Shown: piece after piece, positions 21,063-32,688 of the stretch | Layout of the letters: each line of letters opens with the position of its first letter | How positions within the stretch are numbered: position 1 is the stretch's first letter | Assembly (NCBI GenBank): GCA_015680685.1 | Contig: MNCI01033568.1 | Span: forward strand, 451,551 to 513,550 | Length of the DNA stretch: 62,000 nt | Direction of reading: 5' to 3' | Source of the DNA: Gnetum montanum | Taxonomy: Eukaryota; Streptophyta; Gnetopsida; Gnetales; Gnetaceae | Notes under the pieces: generated by a model | Told to the model about the DNA's origin: nothing | The model's database searches: none | What the model saw: the letters and a program-made list of their open reading frames with translations, nothing else | Translations under genes and position numbers: made by a program

Positions 21063-21929
21063 TGATGAATCATGGTTTGTCAGGTGCTGATATTGGACCC
21101 TTGTTAACTAGGTGTTGATATCAGATCCCTATTATTGGACCCCTGATATTTGATGAGTCCTAATATCGAACCCCTATTATTGGACCCTTGATATCGGGTA
21201 CGCAATATCACGGCATGGCTAGCGATATTGGATACATGATATCATGGTTCTTGTGTGAGCCTATAAATACATAATTGGGCACATGGGAAAGTCATAGGAA
21301 GTTAGTGTTAGAGTAGGACCTTTTTGTTAGTTTTTTCTCTCAACCCTTTCCCCAGTGTATGCCTGCAGTGTGATGATTGCAATTGTACGAAACCTTTATT
21401 CAAGTGTGACATACTTGGACACACATATGACCAGTAATAAAGATCAAGATTACTTCATCATTGTAGCATTCACTTAATTTTAATTGTTATTTATTGCTTT
21501 CATAATTAATATTTCTCTACCCTCATCTCCTACCCCTGTTAGTAAACACAGAATGAGTACAACTTAATCATGAGCATTTAAGTGTGACTACTTGGTATCT
21601 CAGTGGTATACCTAGGACATGCACTTGGTAATCCCAGTGGTAGTACATGAGGTCCAAGATGTGTATGGAGGATTAAGGACAAATGCTCATCACACTTATT
21701 CTAGCTTAGATTCTCTCTCTCACTCCCTCTTAGCTTAATCAAAGTTACTTTCCATTGCCTCTAGGAGTTGTACTAGTTTATGACCACATCATACACCTCA
21801 CTCTAGACTAAACCATACGTGACAAAGAAAATACTAGTCCAGGTGGGAAGACAGTGAACTACGATCAACAAGTAACTATCTAGACACCACAACTAATCTA
21901 TCTGTGAAGTTCACCCTCACCACTCATCA
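21063..21929 (+). repeat. E4 5' LTR (867 bp)
   Basis: Starts TGATGAATCATGG, ends CACTCATCA. U3 has several GATATC-centred units, including GATATCGGGTACGCAATATC near 21190, allied to the E1 motif. TATAAATA at 21262-21269. AATAAAGATCAAG (near 21435) is a likely poly(A) signal. The U5 repeats CTTGGTA are present near 21590-21650. Confidence 0.9.
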
Positions 21930-21930
21930 T

Positions 21931-21948
21931 TGGCGCTATTGTCAGGGA
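21931..21948 (+). other. E4 primer-binding site, tRNA-Asp type
   Basis: TGGCGCTATTGTCAGGGA, one base after the LTR, matches most of TGGCGCCGTTGCCGGGGA, the complement of the plant tRNA-Asp 3' end. Confidence 0.8.
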
Positions 21949-22063
21949 TGGCGCTAGTTATCTAGATTAGTTATATCATACAAGATCACTATAATAGGGT
22001 ATTAACAATATATCTTTCAGGAAAAGAAATTAAATTCAATTAAGTCATACACAATTCACAACA

Positions 22064-24232
22064 ATGTCTCTTTCACAAGACTATGATAACGCAGCATCTA
22101 GCGAGGCAATTCATTGGAGAATCAACAAAGGAGTTTGGAGTACTTGATCTTATGTAGGAGTTTCATATGTTCATAAATACCCCAATGATACTCAAGTACT
22201 TTTTTCATCCAAATCAGGCACCTCTAGTGAAGATGGGACATCCCCAAGAACGAATGACTATTCCTCAAGGGGGCAGGGTAGAAATAAAAATTGAAACCAT
22301 TGGCAGAGTTAGGAACACCAACATGAACAAAGACAACATTGTCCTGACTCACAAACTTATAACCTACTTAGTGACGATGAACCCCTATTGACCACTAAGA
22401 GCCTAATGCATATACAAGAGGTTGTTCAAATATCCTGTAGGCATCATAAGGAAAGTCATCTACCTAGGCTTGATTTAAATAACTTTCCCAAGTTTTCAGG
22501 AGGCTATGATTTAGATTTGCAACATCATTTACAAGCCTTCCATGATGCCTGTATATGGAAAAATATTGATAATGGATGGAAAAAACTTAAGCTCTTTCCC
22601 ATGATAGTCATTGGCCAAGAAAAATTATGGTATAGGTCTTTAAAACCAAAATCAATTCGATGTTGGCCAACAATGGTAGAACTCTTCAATGAAAGATATC
22701 AAACCTATGCAAGAGTGTCAACCTTGAGGAGACAAATCCAAGAATGGAAACAAGCACAACATGAACCCTTATACACGACCTTAGAAAGATATTATGCACT
22801 GTTAAACAACTGCCCAGGCCATGGGTTCTTTGAGGAGAGGCTAATGTACCATATCATAGATGGGCTCCATAATGAAACAAGGGAAACCGTAGGGATGTAT
22901 GCCCCATGTCAAGTATATGAACTATGAACCCATCAATTCCAAGAGCTTATTAAGTGGCTAGCAAAAGAAGAAGGAGAAATGGCTAAATGGGAGAATGTTG
23001 AAAAATCTCAATGGGACCAAAATCTCAAACTAACAAAGGTCCATAATCAGGAAGAGGAAAATTCAACTCACTTCAAGGAGGTGGAACCATCTTTGCCAAT
23101 ATTACAATCACTAGATGAAAGTGAGGCAAAGATCAATAAGATGATGGAGTGGATACATGAAAAATGTGGAGAACATGCTAATATTATTGGAGGTAGAGTC
23201 ATGATGAACCAAGAAACAGGAAAAAATACCACTAGACAATTGGAAAGAGGGGTAGAAGAGAATAAGAACTTAACTACCAATCATACATATCAATGTAACA
23301 TTTGCCTATACCATCACCCCAAAGGTAAATGCCCAATCTTGTCACATTGACATGAACATTGGGGAAGAATGTTACATCCAAAGTTTGTACAAAAATATTG
23401 TGTTCAATCATAGTGACAAAAATCCCAGTTGTGGGGGAAGCCACCCCCAAACTTGTTACACCCTTCCTATCATCCGAACCCAAGTGCTTATCAAGTCCAA
23501 CATCCTATTTCCCCAACTGGGTCAACATCCTCTATCTCACCACATTATTATCATTCTCCTCAATACCATCAACCCATATCCTTGCCAACAGGACCACCAC
23601 CTTGGGTACCTTACACTTCTCCTCAATTTCAACATTCTCATCCTTAACCTCCTTCTACATGGCCACCAACTATACCTGAGGGATTTGCACCACATCATCA
23701 ACCCATGAACGTTACTTGTGCTTCTACTATCAATAGTAGTGGAAACCCTCCACAACATTGAAGGCATTCGTTCTTTAGACATGACCGTAGGAAGGGGTAG
23801 CACAATTCCGAGACCACTACATTTTCCAACTCAGCACAAGTCCAACATTGTGGTGCATCTTTTTCCTTGAACCCAACACCTCGTGTTACCTTATCATGGC
23901 CACAAATCAAAACTCCAACAACTATGGGGCCTAATGAATATAGCCACATAGGCAGACATACCAATCCTTGCATACCATCTTATGGTCATGGGTGTCATAG
24001 TGGGTCAAATCCTTATCAATTAACCTCATCTTCTAACTTGCCCCACTATGTCAACTTTAATACAATGTGTGCACCCTAATTTGGATACATTCCAACCATG
24101 ACATCAAAAGACACCCAGTGGTTTGGATATGACCAGGTCCCAATATTTCTAAAATGCATGGATCCAACCCTTCCATTTATTAATTCTCACTATGATCAAA
24201 ATTTTAGTTATGGGGGATATCCTCCATTGTAA
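22064..24232 (+). pseudogene. E4 gag, decayed
   Basis: From ATG 22064 (MSLSQDYDNAASSEAIHW) to TAA at 24230. Most recognisable blocks share one frame; stops interrupt it. The capsid-like gag domain lies at 22440-22925: DLQHHLQAFHDACIW, then KLKLFP, LWYRSL, MVELFNERYQTYARVS, then LYTTLERYYALLNNCPGHG. A zinc knuckle at about 23300-23340 (CNICLYHHPKGKC) has the CX2CX3HX4C spacing of Athila gag rather than the usual CX2CX4HX4C. A Pro/Tyr/His-rich tail follows (23429-24230). The protein would package RNA in cytoplasmic particles. The tail ends directly before the T-rich post-pol spacer, so pol has been lost. Confidence 0.8.
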
Positions 24233-25676
24233 TAAGAAGAATTAATAAATGTTTTTTCTTTTCTTTAATTTTATAATTTTTTATTTTCCAGTTTTTCATC
24301 TTTCAATTTGTTGTTTTATCTTTTTTATTCGTTGTTTTATCTTTTTATTTATTGTTTTGTCTTTTTATCTTTTTATGAGTAATCTCATCTATGAATAAAA
24401 CACTCATGTGACTCATTAGTTGAGGTGTTGTTCTATGCTATCAAGTCTCAGGTGACTAATTACTTGAACAGCAATCCCATCACATCCACCCAACCATTCT
24501 ATTAATAAGAGGTTCTACTTTGGCTATGATGATATTCTTGACAACATTAAAAATTAAAGTAATTTTGTGCTCATTATACCTAGAGTGAAGAAGGATGGAC
24601 CAAGAGGGAATTGCTAGGGTGTGACATCAAGGGGACTTGTGGATTCTCTTTGGTGACATCTATAGGAGTCACCATGCAGCTTGGGTGTACTAAGATCCTT
24701 GTAGATCTAACAAAAAATGGGAGTAAGAGTAATAAAGAAACTCAATAAAGAAAACTAATGCTATTCTAGGGGGTCCCACTGGAAAGACATGCACCCATGC
24801 CTGAAGGTAGGTGGCTTCTCTAGATTAAGCATTCAAAGAGAGATAGAAAGAGAGAGAGAGCAAGAAGAGTATGCCAAAGCAACCACACAAAAAGAAAAAG
24901 AAAAGATCAAGCTCAAAGTGCTATAAAGCAATTCTAAATCACTCCTCCCTTGAACAAAATGCCAAGCGATTGTAGGCCTTGTTGTCATGGTACTCTTATG
25001 GTTGTCCATCATGGAATGAAACAATGCAATGTTACCAATCAGAGGAATGGACTTGGTCTTGATTTTGGAATGACAGGTGAATAACACATTAATCATATCC
25101 TACACTCAAGCTTCATTGTGCCCTAGGTCAGTTACCTCATGCCCCAATCTCTACAATCCCATCTTGCTGTTCAAGAATTCTTGACTTATGTCTTGTGTGA
25201 CATAGAATTCATACCTCATCAGGGTGGTATCTAACATGTGTGTGTTTTGTTGCATTAGTATAGATTACATTTAACCCTTCTAGTACCTATGAACATTTTT
25301 AAGTATGGTTATGCAAGGGCATTATAGGTTGGAACCTATTTTGGGTAGGATCCACTTGCGTGACTTTTGTAAGTTGTACTTGTTGCATAACACCACATCA
25401 TTTTATACTCTCCAAGCACTTCATTGCTAAATCTATTCTTTTCTTTGTCATCATTTTATCAAACATTCCTCAAAACCATTACATGTCCTTTGATGTGTCA
25501 CCTAAACAAACTGGATCTGACATTAAACTTTTAGGGCAACTTCCTTGAAAAAATTTCTAACTCTAAAATCATACTAAGAAAAGAATTCAATAGTTACTAA
25601 AGGAAACTAGTAAGCTATGAAATAATTCAAATTATTTCAATAACCTTACTAACAATTGATCTTTTTGTGATTATAG
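24233..25676 (+). other. E4 post-gag spacer and accessory-gene leader
   Basis: T-rich start (24240-24370), an antisense copy of the 40-bp dispersed motif (24775-24815), an AG-rich run (24838-24870) and blocks matching the E3 and E7 spacers. Unlike E1 and E7, I find no palindromic U3 motif with a TATA box here. The branch point TACTAAC (25647-25653) and acceptor TTGTGATTATAG are kept. Confidence 0.65.
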
Positions 25677-26114
25677 ATGGCCCCTAAAAGAGGAAAATAA
25701 GGACGACCTTCTCAAGGTGCAACTAAATGCCCAGGGGGAGGTAGAAGCCAAGGACCTCATGTAGAACATGCAAAGCAAGAGGCACAATCATTCATCATTC
25801 ATTAGGAAACTCCTGTCACTACACAATCTAGCCAAGCAAAAGGTGGAGAGGTCAAGGCTTGAGCCTATCAAGAGGAACAATGACTATTTGCGACATGCCA
25901 TGTCAAGGCCAATCAAGTGTTCTCGCAGCTACTGTGTCCATGGGAAGTGTCGACTCCATCAAACATTGGAACATCAGCATGGACGGCTCATAATCCTTTG
26001 ATAGAAGAGAAGAAATGTTAGGTGCTTCTTCAACAGTATCAATCTCAGAAGCCTAGTGCACAGGATAAAGGAAAGGCAGCCATGGAGGAACCACCGCCAC
26101 CTAGACCGACATGA
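25677..26114 (+). pseudogene. E4 accessory protein with large in-frame internal deletion
   Basis: ATG at 25677 follows the splice acceptor directly. The first 65 or so codons align with the basic N-terminus of the E1 accessory protein (MAPKRGK). The frame then jumps to the C-terminal tail (VKANQVFSQLLCPWEVSTPS, against VKANQMFPQLPCLWEVPTPS in E1) and ends at TGA 26112. The head and coiled coil are gone. The deletion of about 2.3 kb keeps the frame, but about five stops have since arisen. Loss of the head and coiled coil means it could not supply the function proposed for E1 and E7. Confidence 0.75.
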
Positions 26115-26222
26115 GTTCCAACAAAGTTTTGTAATTTTGTGTATGTGTCCCAATTTTATTTCGTTCAATCCCACACTGCAACATGAATAATTCCTAGTTA
26201 GTCAATAATCCCATACCTATCC

Positions 26223-28527
26223 TGAAACACCATAAATTTTAGGATTCATGATTCAGCAGTCCCAGAATTTGGGCAAAGATCGTTGCAAGCATGATGTCAC
26301 GATGGGCCATGCAAACAACGTGGCATCCTAGAAGTCCTAATGCCTATAAAGTCACTTCCAAGCCTGCTAGCCATCCTCTATAGCATAGTCAACATAACAC
26401 CTAGCCATGAAGCTAGCTTGCATGAAAAAGACACTAGGGGTAAACCGTATAGTCTGGCAAATTTTCTATCACCTGAGTTGACAGGCTTGCCACACCCTCT
26501 AGCTTGCCTAGCTTAACATTTGACACGGCTGATGGTCTACCCAGGGACCATGCTAGGAGCTATCAAAGGTGTTTAGGGTGGACTAAACATTTTGGCAATT
26601 TTTCTATTCATAAGAACCTACTACGCTGCATAGCCTAGCAAGCCTTAAGAAGTCTGATCAACCTCCAAAGATGTAAATTGACAATGACTTAGCCCTCCAG
26701 GGTATCTACCATATTTCATCCTTAAAGCATGAGTAACATGATGTAGCAAAATGTGGCAAGTTTTGTTAGAAATCATCTCAATTTGAGTGCTATGCTATGC
26801 TACCCTACGCAACATAGCAGAGATTCACTAAGACGATACTCCTACTTAGATTGATCTAATGGAGTAAGTGTATTTTCCCATGCTTCAACCATCAAACATG
26901 CTAGTTCTACAACCATGCCAGGACATGACTAACATTCTGTGAGAAAATGCTTACAAAGTGAGTCAAAATTCAGGCCAAACTAGGTGCTACACTATGCTAC
27001 GCTACACAACGTAGTAGGGTCAAAATGCACGAAGGTCCTCTAGCAAGTGGTCCTAGCAAAGGAATTGCACTTGGCCACACTCCGACCTCCAAGACTACCT
27101 GTCCTACTTCACCCTTGGGTTCCAAGAAAATATTTTTGACAAAGCATTGTAAATCAAGCAAGGATGCATGTCACATTGGATGCTACGCTGTGATACACTA
27201 CACAGCATAACAAGGACACAAAGCATGAAAGCATCCCAAGGATGAACTTCGTAGGTCCCAAGACCTTTCAACATGGAAGGCATGGTTGTCAATTGTAGTA
27301 GTCACTTGCCTAGCTAGGACTTAGAGGGGTATTTTTTGGCTTTCAGGCAAGTTTTGTCTCAAGACAAGTGGCTATGCTACACAACGTAGCACAGCGTAGC
27401 ATGCAGGTGTTTACACTAAGCTGATACATTGGGTAGCGTAAGTAGTGTAACACTCACATGAAAGCATCAGGACATCTTTAGTTAGCTCTAGAACTTGTTG
27501 GCAATGATCACTCTCATCCTATCATCTCTTCAATAGATAGAATTACCAAGTTTTCTTTATTTTGCACCTCCATGGTTATTCCCATAGTTGTCCCTACGCT
27601 TGACCCTACTCACAAGAGTAGGGAAGACATAGTCTTGGAGCATAGGCTCCACTTTGCATTCATTGTTGGCATTTTTTGTAACAAACATGGCAGTTCTTTA
27701 GATTTTGGCACATGCAGCTTGAACAGTATGATCACGACACAGTAGGTTTCATGTTCAGCATTACATCTGCAGCATAGCATGCTAGCATAACACTGCAGCG
27801 TAGCACTACATAGTGGTATGGCACATTCATGTTTGCACCATGTGGAACCCAGGACACATGGCATCCAAACCACATCTCTTGCTCACTTCTAGCTCTATAA
27901 ATACCTTGGCAAACAACGTTCAAAGGGTCGGCTCTTGTCATTTTCTGGCTTTTGGACTTAGCTTTTTTGTTATTGGCATTTTTTGGCATTTGGCTTTTTG
28001 ACGATTAACTTTGGCAAAGAGAATGGCAAGCAAAAGGTTGATGAACAACAAACCCTAGTAGTTGCACTTCCCTAAGTTCTCTTTGCCCAGCAAGCACCAG
28101 CTCATCAGTCCCTGTTAGCATGCCACTGGTAGTAGTCCAAGACCTATGACCATACTATTCTATTGTAAGTTATGCTTGTCCACACTGTGCATCAGTTGTA
28201 CACCTTCCAACCAAACAAAGATCAAATCCCCCGAATTTGGGGCAATGCACTCTCTCACTCAAACTTATTTCATTTCATTTTGCTATCATCATATTTTGCA
28301 TCATTGTTTATCAGTTTACATTCATCACTTAAGTTATACATAAAATCTTTAAAGCAATTCTTTATGAAAGGTTATTATACACTGATTAAGTCCCTATTTG
28401 ATTGACCAGACCGTTCAGGGCACCCCATTTCTGTTTACTATAGCACAACCCTCACATAGATCTAGGGTTATGTTGTATGCCCAATAACCTCTTGGTGTTC
28501 CAACCACCGACATTTTCAATCGCTACA
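26223..28527 (+). repeat. E5 5' LTR (2305 bp)
   Basis: U3 is about 1.7 kb and holds at least six clusters of TGCTACGCTACG/CGTAGC palindromic repeats (near 26625, 26803, 26982, 27181, 27367, 27770). TATAAATA at 27896-27903 places the start near 27930; the remaining 600 bp are R-U5. The 5' copy has lost more CpG sites in these motifs than the 3' copy. Confidence 0.9.
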
Positions 28528-28534
28528 ATTTTTG

Positions 28535-28551
28535 TGGCACTAGAAGGAGGA
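28535..28551 (+). other. Possible E5 primer-binding site
   Basis: TGGCACTAGAAGGAGGA lies eight bases after the LTR. It partly resembles the TGGCGACTCCGCTGGGGA (tRNA-Arg) sites known in Tat elements, with one deletion and several mismatches. It differs from the tRNA-Asp sites of the other elements here. Confidence 0.35.
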
Positions 28552-29090
28552 CCTTCTTTGTACCCTTTCTGTGCATCATAGGTAATCCTGCACATTGTCT
28601 ATACCCCGTTACCTATTAGCGTAGATGTGACACCCTTGTGATTGTTTATGCACCATGTGGTGTAGATTGGTAGAAACAATGGTTCCTCTGAAACCCTACA
28701 GGACGAAAGCCACCAACCACTTACTGTACTGCATTCACTCTGTCAACTACACTACATTGTCTGTGTCCTCTATGGTGTAGCAATCTAATCAGTGTGATAC
28801 ACTGACCATGTAACATCCATCTATTGTGTTATGCTACCTAACATGTAACACCTCTCTACTGTGTTAAGCTGCCCACTACGTAACACCTTTCTACAATATT
28901 ACGTTACTTACTGTGTCGCACCCTCTACTGTGTTGCACTATCCATCATGTTACAATGCTTGCAACCCTCTCAGCGTAACAGTCCTGCTTAGCATAGTAGG
29001 CGTAATGGTGAAGGAAATCAATTTCGAACACTCATAAGTGTACCTAGCTTCATCTTACCTCCTCTACAGTTTTGAACAATGCAACAGAAA

Positions 29091-31028
29091 ATGAATCCCA
29101 TTACTACTGCAATTCCCACCTCAAGCTTGGAGGTACCCTACTCCGTCCAACACATGGCAAGTCCTGAGTGACCACCCAGCCTAGTGCTAATGCCTCAAAA
29201 ATCCCTTAGACAGTGGCAAAGATCATCCAAACGCCTATTGCAAAATGAGGAGCGATACAACTTTCTGTGCACGAAAATGCAGGCTAATCTACCTTTGGAG
29301 CGATACAACTTTGAGTTCATCTATTGAAATAGGAGGGAGTTCATCCCAACTCCTGATATCACCATCTTGTTGACTGAGATGTATCAATGGATGCTGAGGA
29401 AACTTGTCCAAGTAAGTAAGGTGAGAGAATGGGACACTATGTCCCACTACGAAGAAACTTTCCAAGATGGACAAGAGGATTTGGACTTCCACTCAGAAGG
29501 TGGTGGACCAATCTACACCATGGGTGTCCCCTCTACTTTCATTGCCCACTCACATCAGCCACAATTTTCCATCCCCTTTCCTATCACTGTGATAGTCTCG
29601 TAGCCCCAACCCTCCATGGCAATGGGTAGTCACCCAATGTTTTCAACATACCAGCATATAGGCCCTTCAACTTCTTTCCTAGTCACCCTTCATTCTCAGT
29701 CTGCCCTAGTATTGCATCCAAAATTGATGACATCTATGCTGTTGTATGTGCACACTCTACCTACGTCACAAATTCATGTGGGTTCTACTTCAGTCCCCTC
29801 GTCTACACCCATCCCACCATCAATAGTGGCCCCTACCTCAACCACATGGTTGATAGCAACCACTACTTTCCCTACCACCCAATCATCTTAGGTGTCACAC
29901 TATAGGCAACCCCAATTGTATCAAATTCCACATGTAGTGTAGCAAAACATGGGGTTGTGGGTTGCTCCACCAACCAGGCAAGTAACCGATCCTACGGTGC
30001 CACCAACCATGGCTGCCTCGGTAGCACCGCTAGCTAGGTGGTGGATCGTCCATGCAACACCACTTGTTGGAGTGGCCCCAATGGTGCCCCCCATGGGATA
30101 GGTCATTACCCCTACAATGCCACTAGTAATGGTTGCTTTAGTAGCCTCACAACCACCTACAACATCCTCGAGTCTGGATCAAGCTTTCCAACTCATCTAG
30201 ACCCTAACTGAAAAAATCAAAAGGCTAAAGGACGCTGGTTCTAAAACCTTCTAGGTCATGGATTTTTACCATGATGACTCAATCAACCCAACTGTCCCCA
30301 TGCTCACGTTACCCCCTTGGGTGCTACTCCCCCAATTTACAAAATACAATGGGGAGGGTGATCCCAATGCACATTTGGTGACCTTTAGGTCTGAATCCTT
30401 ATTGTTGCAACCATGGCCTCACACCATCATTTGCATCTTTGCCATGTATCTAATAGGAAAAGCTTTAGATTGGTACCACGTGCTTCCACGTGCCTCCATC
30501 TCAACCTTGGATAAGTTGTTTAGTCAATTCGTGACTCATTTTAAGTACAACTTAAAACTGGAAGTCACTCTAGACCAGCTCGTGACCGTCAAGTAGGACC
30601 TGCTAGAATCCATGCAAAGATTCATACAGTGGTGGAGCACAACCATATATGGGATACATGAACCAATTTCTAAGGCTCACTTGTTGGCCATCTTTAAGGG
30701 TGTGGTAAATGACTTCATTAAGTTTAAACTCTACTACCTAGCCCCAAAGTCCCTTAGCCAAGCATTTTCTCAGACCAAGAGCATTCAAGATGCAACCAAA
30801 GCTAGTAGGAACTTGGCCTATGTGACCTATAAAAATGCACACATTAAGAAAGACCAAGATAAGGGCAAGGCCGTGGCAACAACAGTGGCTACTGTGGCCA
30901 AGGAAACCAAGCCCAACAACAAAAAGGCTACCACAACACCCAACACTCCCACTAATGCCACACCTAGCTCTAGCAACATAGGACAGTACTCAACACTGAG
31001 CCCTGAAGTAGAAAAATACAACACTTGA
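29091..31028 (+). pseudogene. E5 gag, decayed
   Basis: ATG 29091 to TGA 31026, a single frame with about eight stops. The N-terminal third is Pro/Thr/Ser-rich. The gag domain lies at 30258-30760: LPQFTKYNGEGDPNAHLVTF, then KALDWYHVLPRASISTLDKL, then FVTHFKYN, as in Tat gag (P....YDG..DP..HL..F). The C-terminus (30830-30950) is Lys/Thr-rich. I see no CCHC knuckle. A short direct repeat (CCCTGAAGTAGAAAAATACA at about 31002 and 31074) follows the stop. Confidence 0.8.
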
Positions 31029-31259
31029 TAATCTTTATGACTTCAGGGCTCAGTGTAATGCACAAGTTAAATAAGCCCTGAAGTAGAAAAATACAACATT
31101 GAGCCTATACGACTTGATAATGACCTCTGCAACCCATCATGAGACAATGGTTCCCATGTTGACATCCATCCCTATTAGAAAAAACCTACTAGCTAAAGAA
31201 AAATTCATTCATGTAATCATGCTTTCCCCTATGGCCGAAGAACTATGGCCCACCTAGCT

Positions 31260-31956
31260 AACATTTCATGACAAGTTCATTCAGGACGACCCTGAAAAGG
31301 GTCAAGTCACAACAGCCCCTATGTTCATTACCATCCGAGTGGGCTCGTACAAGATCTGTAGGGTAAATATTGATGATGGAGCTACCACCAACGTAATCCC
31401 ATTTCCCATCATTGACAAGTTGGGTTTGGCTGATTAAATCAAGCCCACAGCAACTTCGTGCCTCAAGTCCTTCAATGGAGCATGCATGGTGGTTAAGGGG
31501 ACCGTGCACATCAACTTTGTGGTAGGGGACTAGTTCCCCACGAGCACAATATTCATCATGATGGAGGAGATGCCTAGGTTCAACCTGATCCTAGGGAGAT
31601 CATGATTAGCCCAACAAAGAACTGTCTCCTCACCTATACATCAGGAAATCCACTTACCCTACGCGGGCGGGGAAGTGGTGCTCTACGATGATGAAGTAAC
31701 TGCCCAAGCCATTAATAATATTGACATGGAGCAGGGTTTAGAGATACTAATCTTTGAGAATGGAGCATCTATTCATGATGAAATCCCATGCCTGACTAGT
31801 GAGCCAGCCAAGAACGTCGACTTAGACAAAGAAACAACGTGGGCTGAGTTGCCCTTTCAAACCATAGGAAATAACATAGATGAATACCATTTCAAGGTAT
31901 CTCAGCCATATGCCTCACCTAACCCACATTGGGTTAGAAGGAAATTGCACAATTGA
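31260..31956 (+). pseudogene. E5 aspartic protease region
   Basis: The frame differs from gag. IDDGATTNVIPFPIIDKLG (about 31365-31430) corresponds to the retropepsin IDTGAS..NI motif, with the Thr next to the catalytic Asp changed to Asp. FNLILGRS then Q..VSS..HQEIHLPY corresponds to the Tat LLGRPW...GAVPS..HQK..F block. A few stops are present. The frame ends at TGA 31954. A good 5' splice site candidate AAG/GTATCT lies at 31894-31902. Confidence 0.75.
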
Positions 31957-31959
31957 ACT

Positions 31960-32400
31960 TATTTTTACATCACTTCAGCAAATTGATATACTTCTAATTG
32001 CATCACTTACGTTTCGCATTAAATTTCTTGTTTACATCATTTGCATTTTACATTAAGTTTGCTATTCGCATCGTTTACATTTTTTTACATTAAACTTACG
32101 GTTTGCACGATTTAAATTTCATGTTAAGTTAGCTAATTATGTTGCCCTTGTTGTTAGAAATCACATTGCATGGCTCGAAATGGCCTAAAACTAGCAATGG
32201 CCCAAAATGGCCTAAAACTAGCAACGGCCAGGAATGGCCTTAAACTACCATCGCAACTTGCTAAGGCCTAAAACTGGCGACCTTACTTCCCTAAAACAAA
32301 GAAAACAAAAACAAAAAATCATCATTGAGTAATGGCTCGAAATGTCATTAAACTATTGCCATGGCCCGAAATGGCCTTAAACTAATACAAGGGGCCCAAA
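31960..32400 (+). repeat. E5 tandem repeats left of the antisense gene
   Basis: First, about four copies of a 35-bp unit built on GCATCAYTTACRTTT...CATTAAATTT (31977-32115). Then five or so copies of a unit with GGCCCGAAATGGCCTTAAAC (32165-32390). The second unit resembles the repeats at 37640-37835 on the other side of the antisense gene. Confidence 0.7.
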
Positions 32401-32688
32401 CACATTAATGAAAATAAAAAAGACTAATAAAAAAATAAAATAATTGTTTCACATTATGTTCTTCATCAAATTTCAGTCCATATAATAATTTTTAGAAAAT
32501 GTAAATCCAAAAAAAAAAAAAAAATCTTTTGCTACCATGCTATAAGCCTTCATCAACATCCCCATTTCTTGTTCCACTTGGTCCTGCACCTCCATTTGGA
32601 TCCTTCATAAGACAAAGAACAAAAAAATAAATCAAACTACAACAAAGCTCTCATAAAATAAATAGTGACATAATAAAGAATGACTAAC

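Noticed and set aside
24833-25096. Minus-strand frame in the E4 spacer
   Set aside because: Starts in an AG-rich low-complexity run, and the homologous spacers of E3 and E7 do not preserve it.
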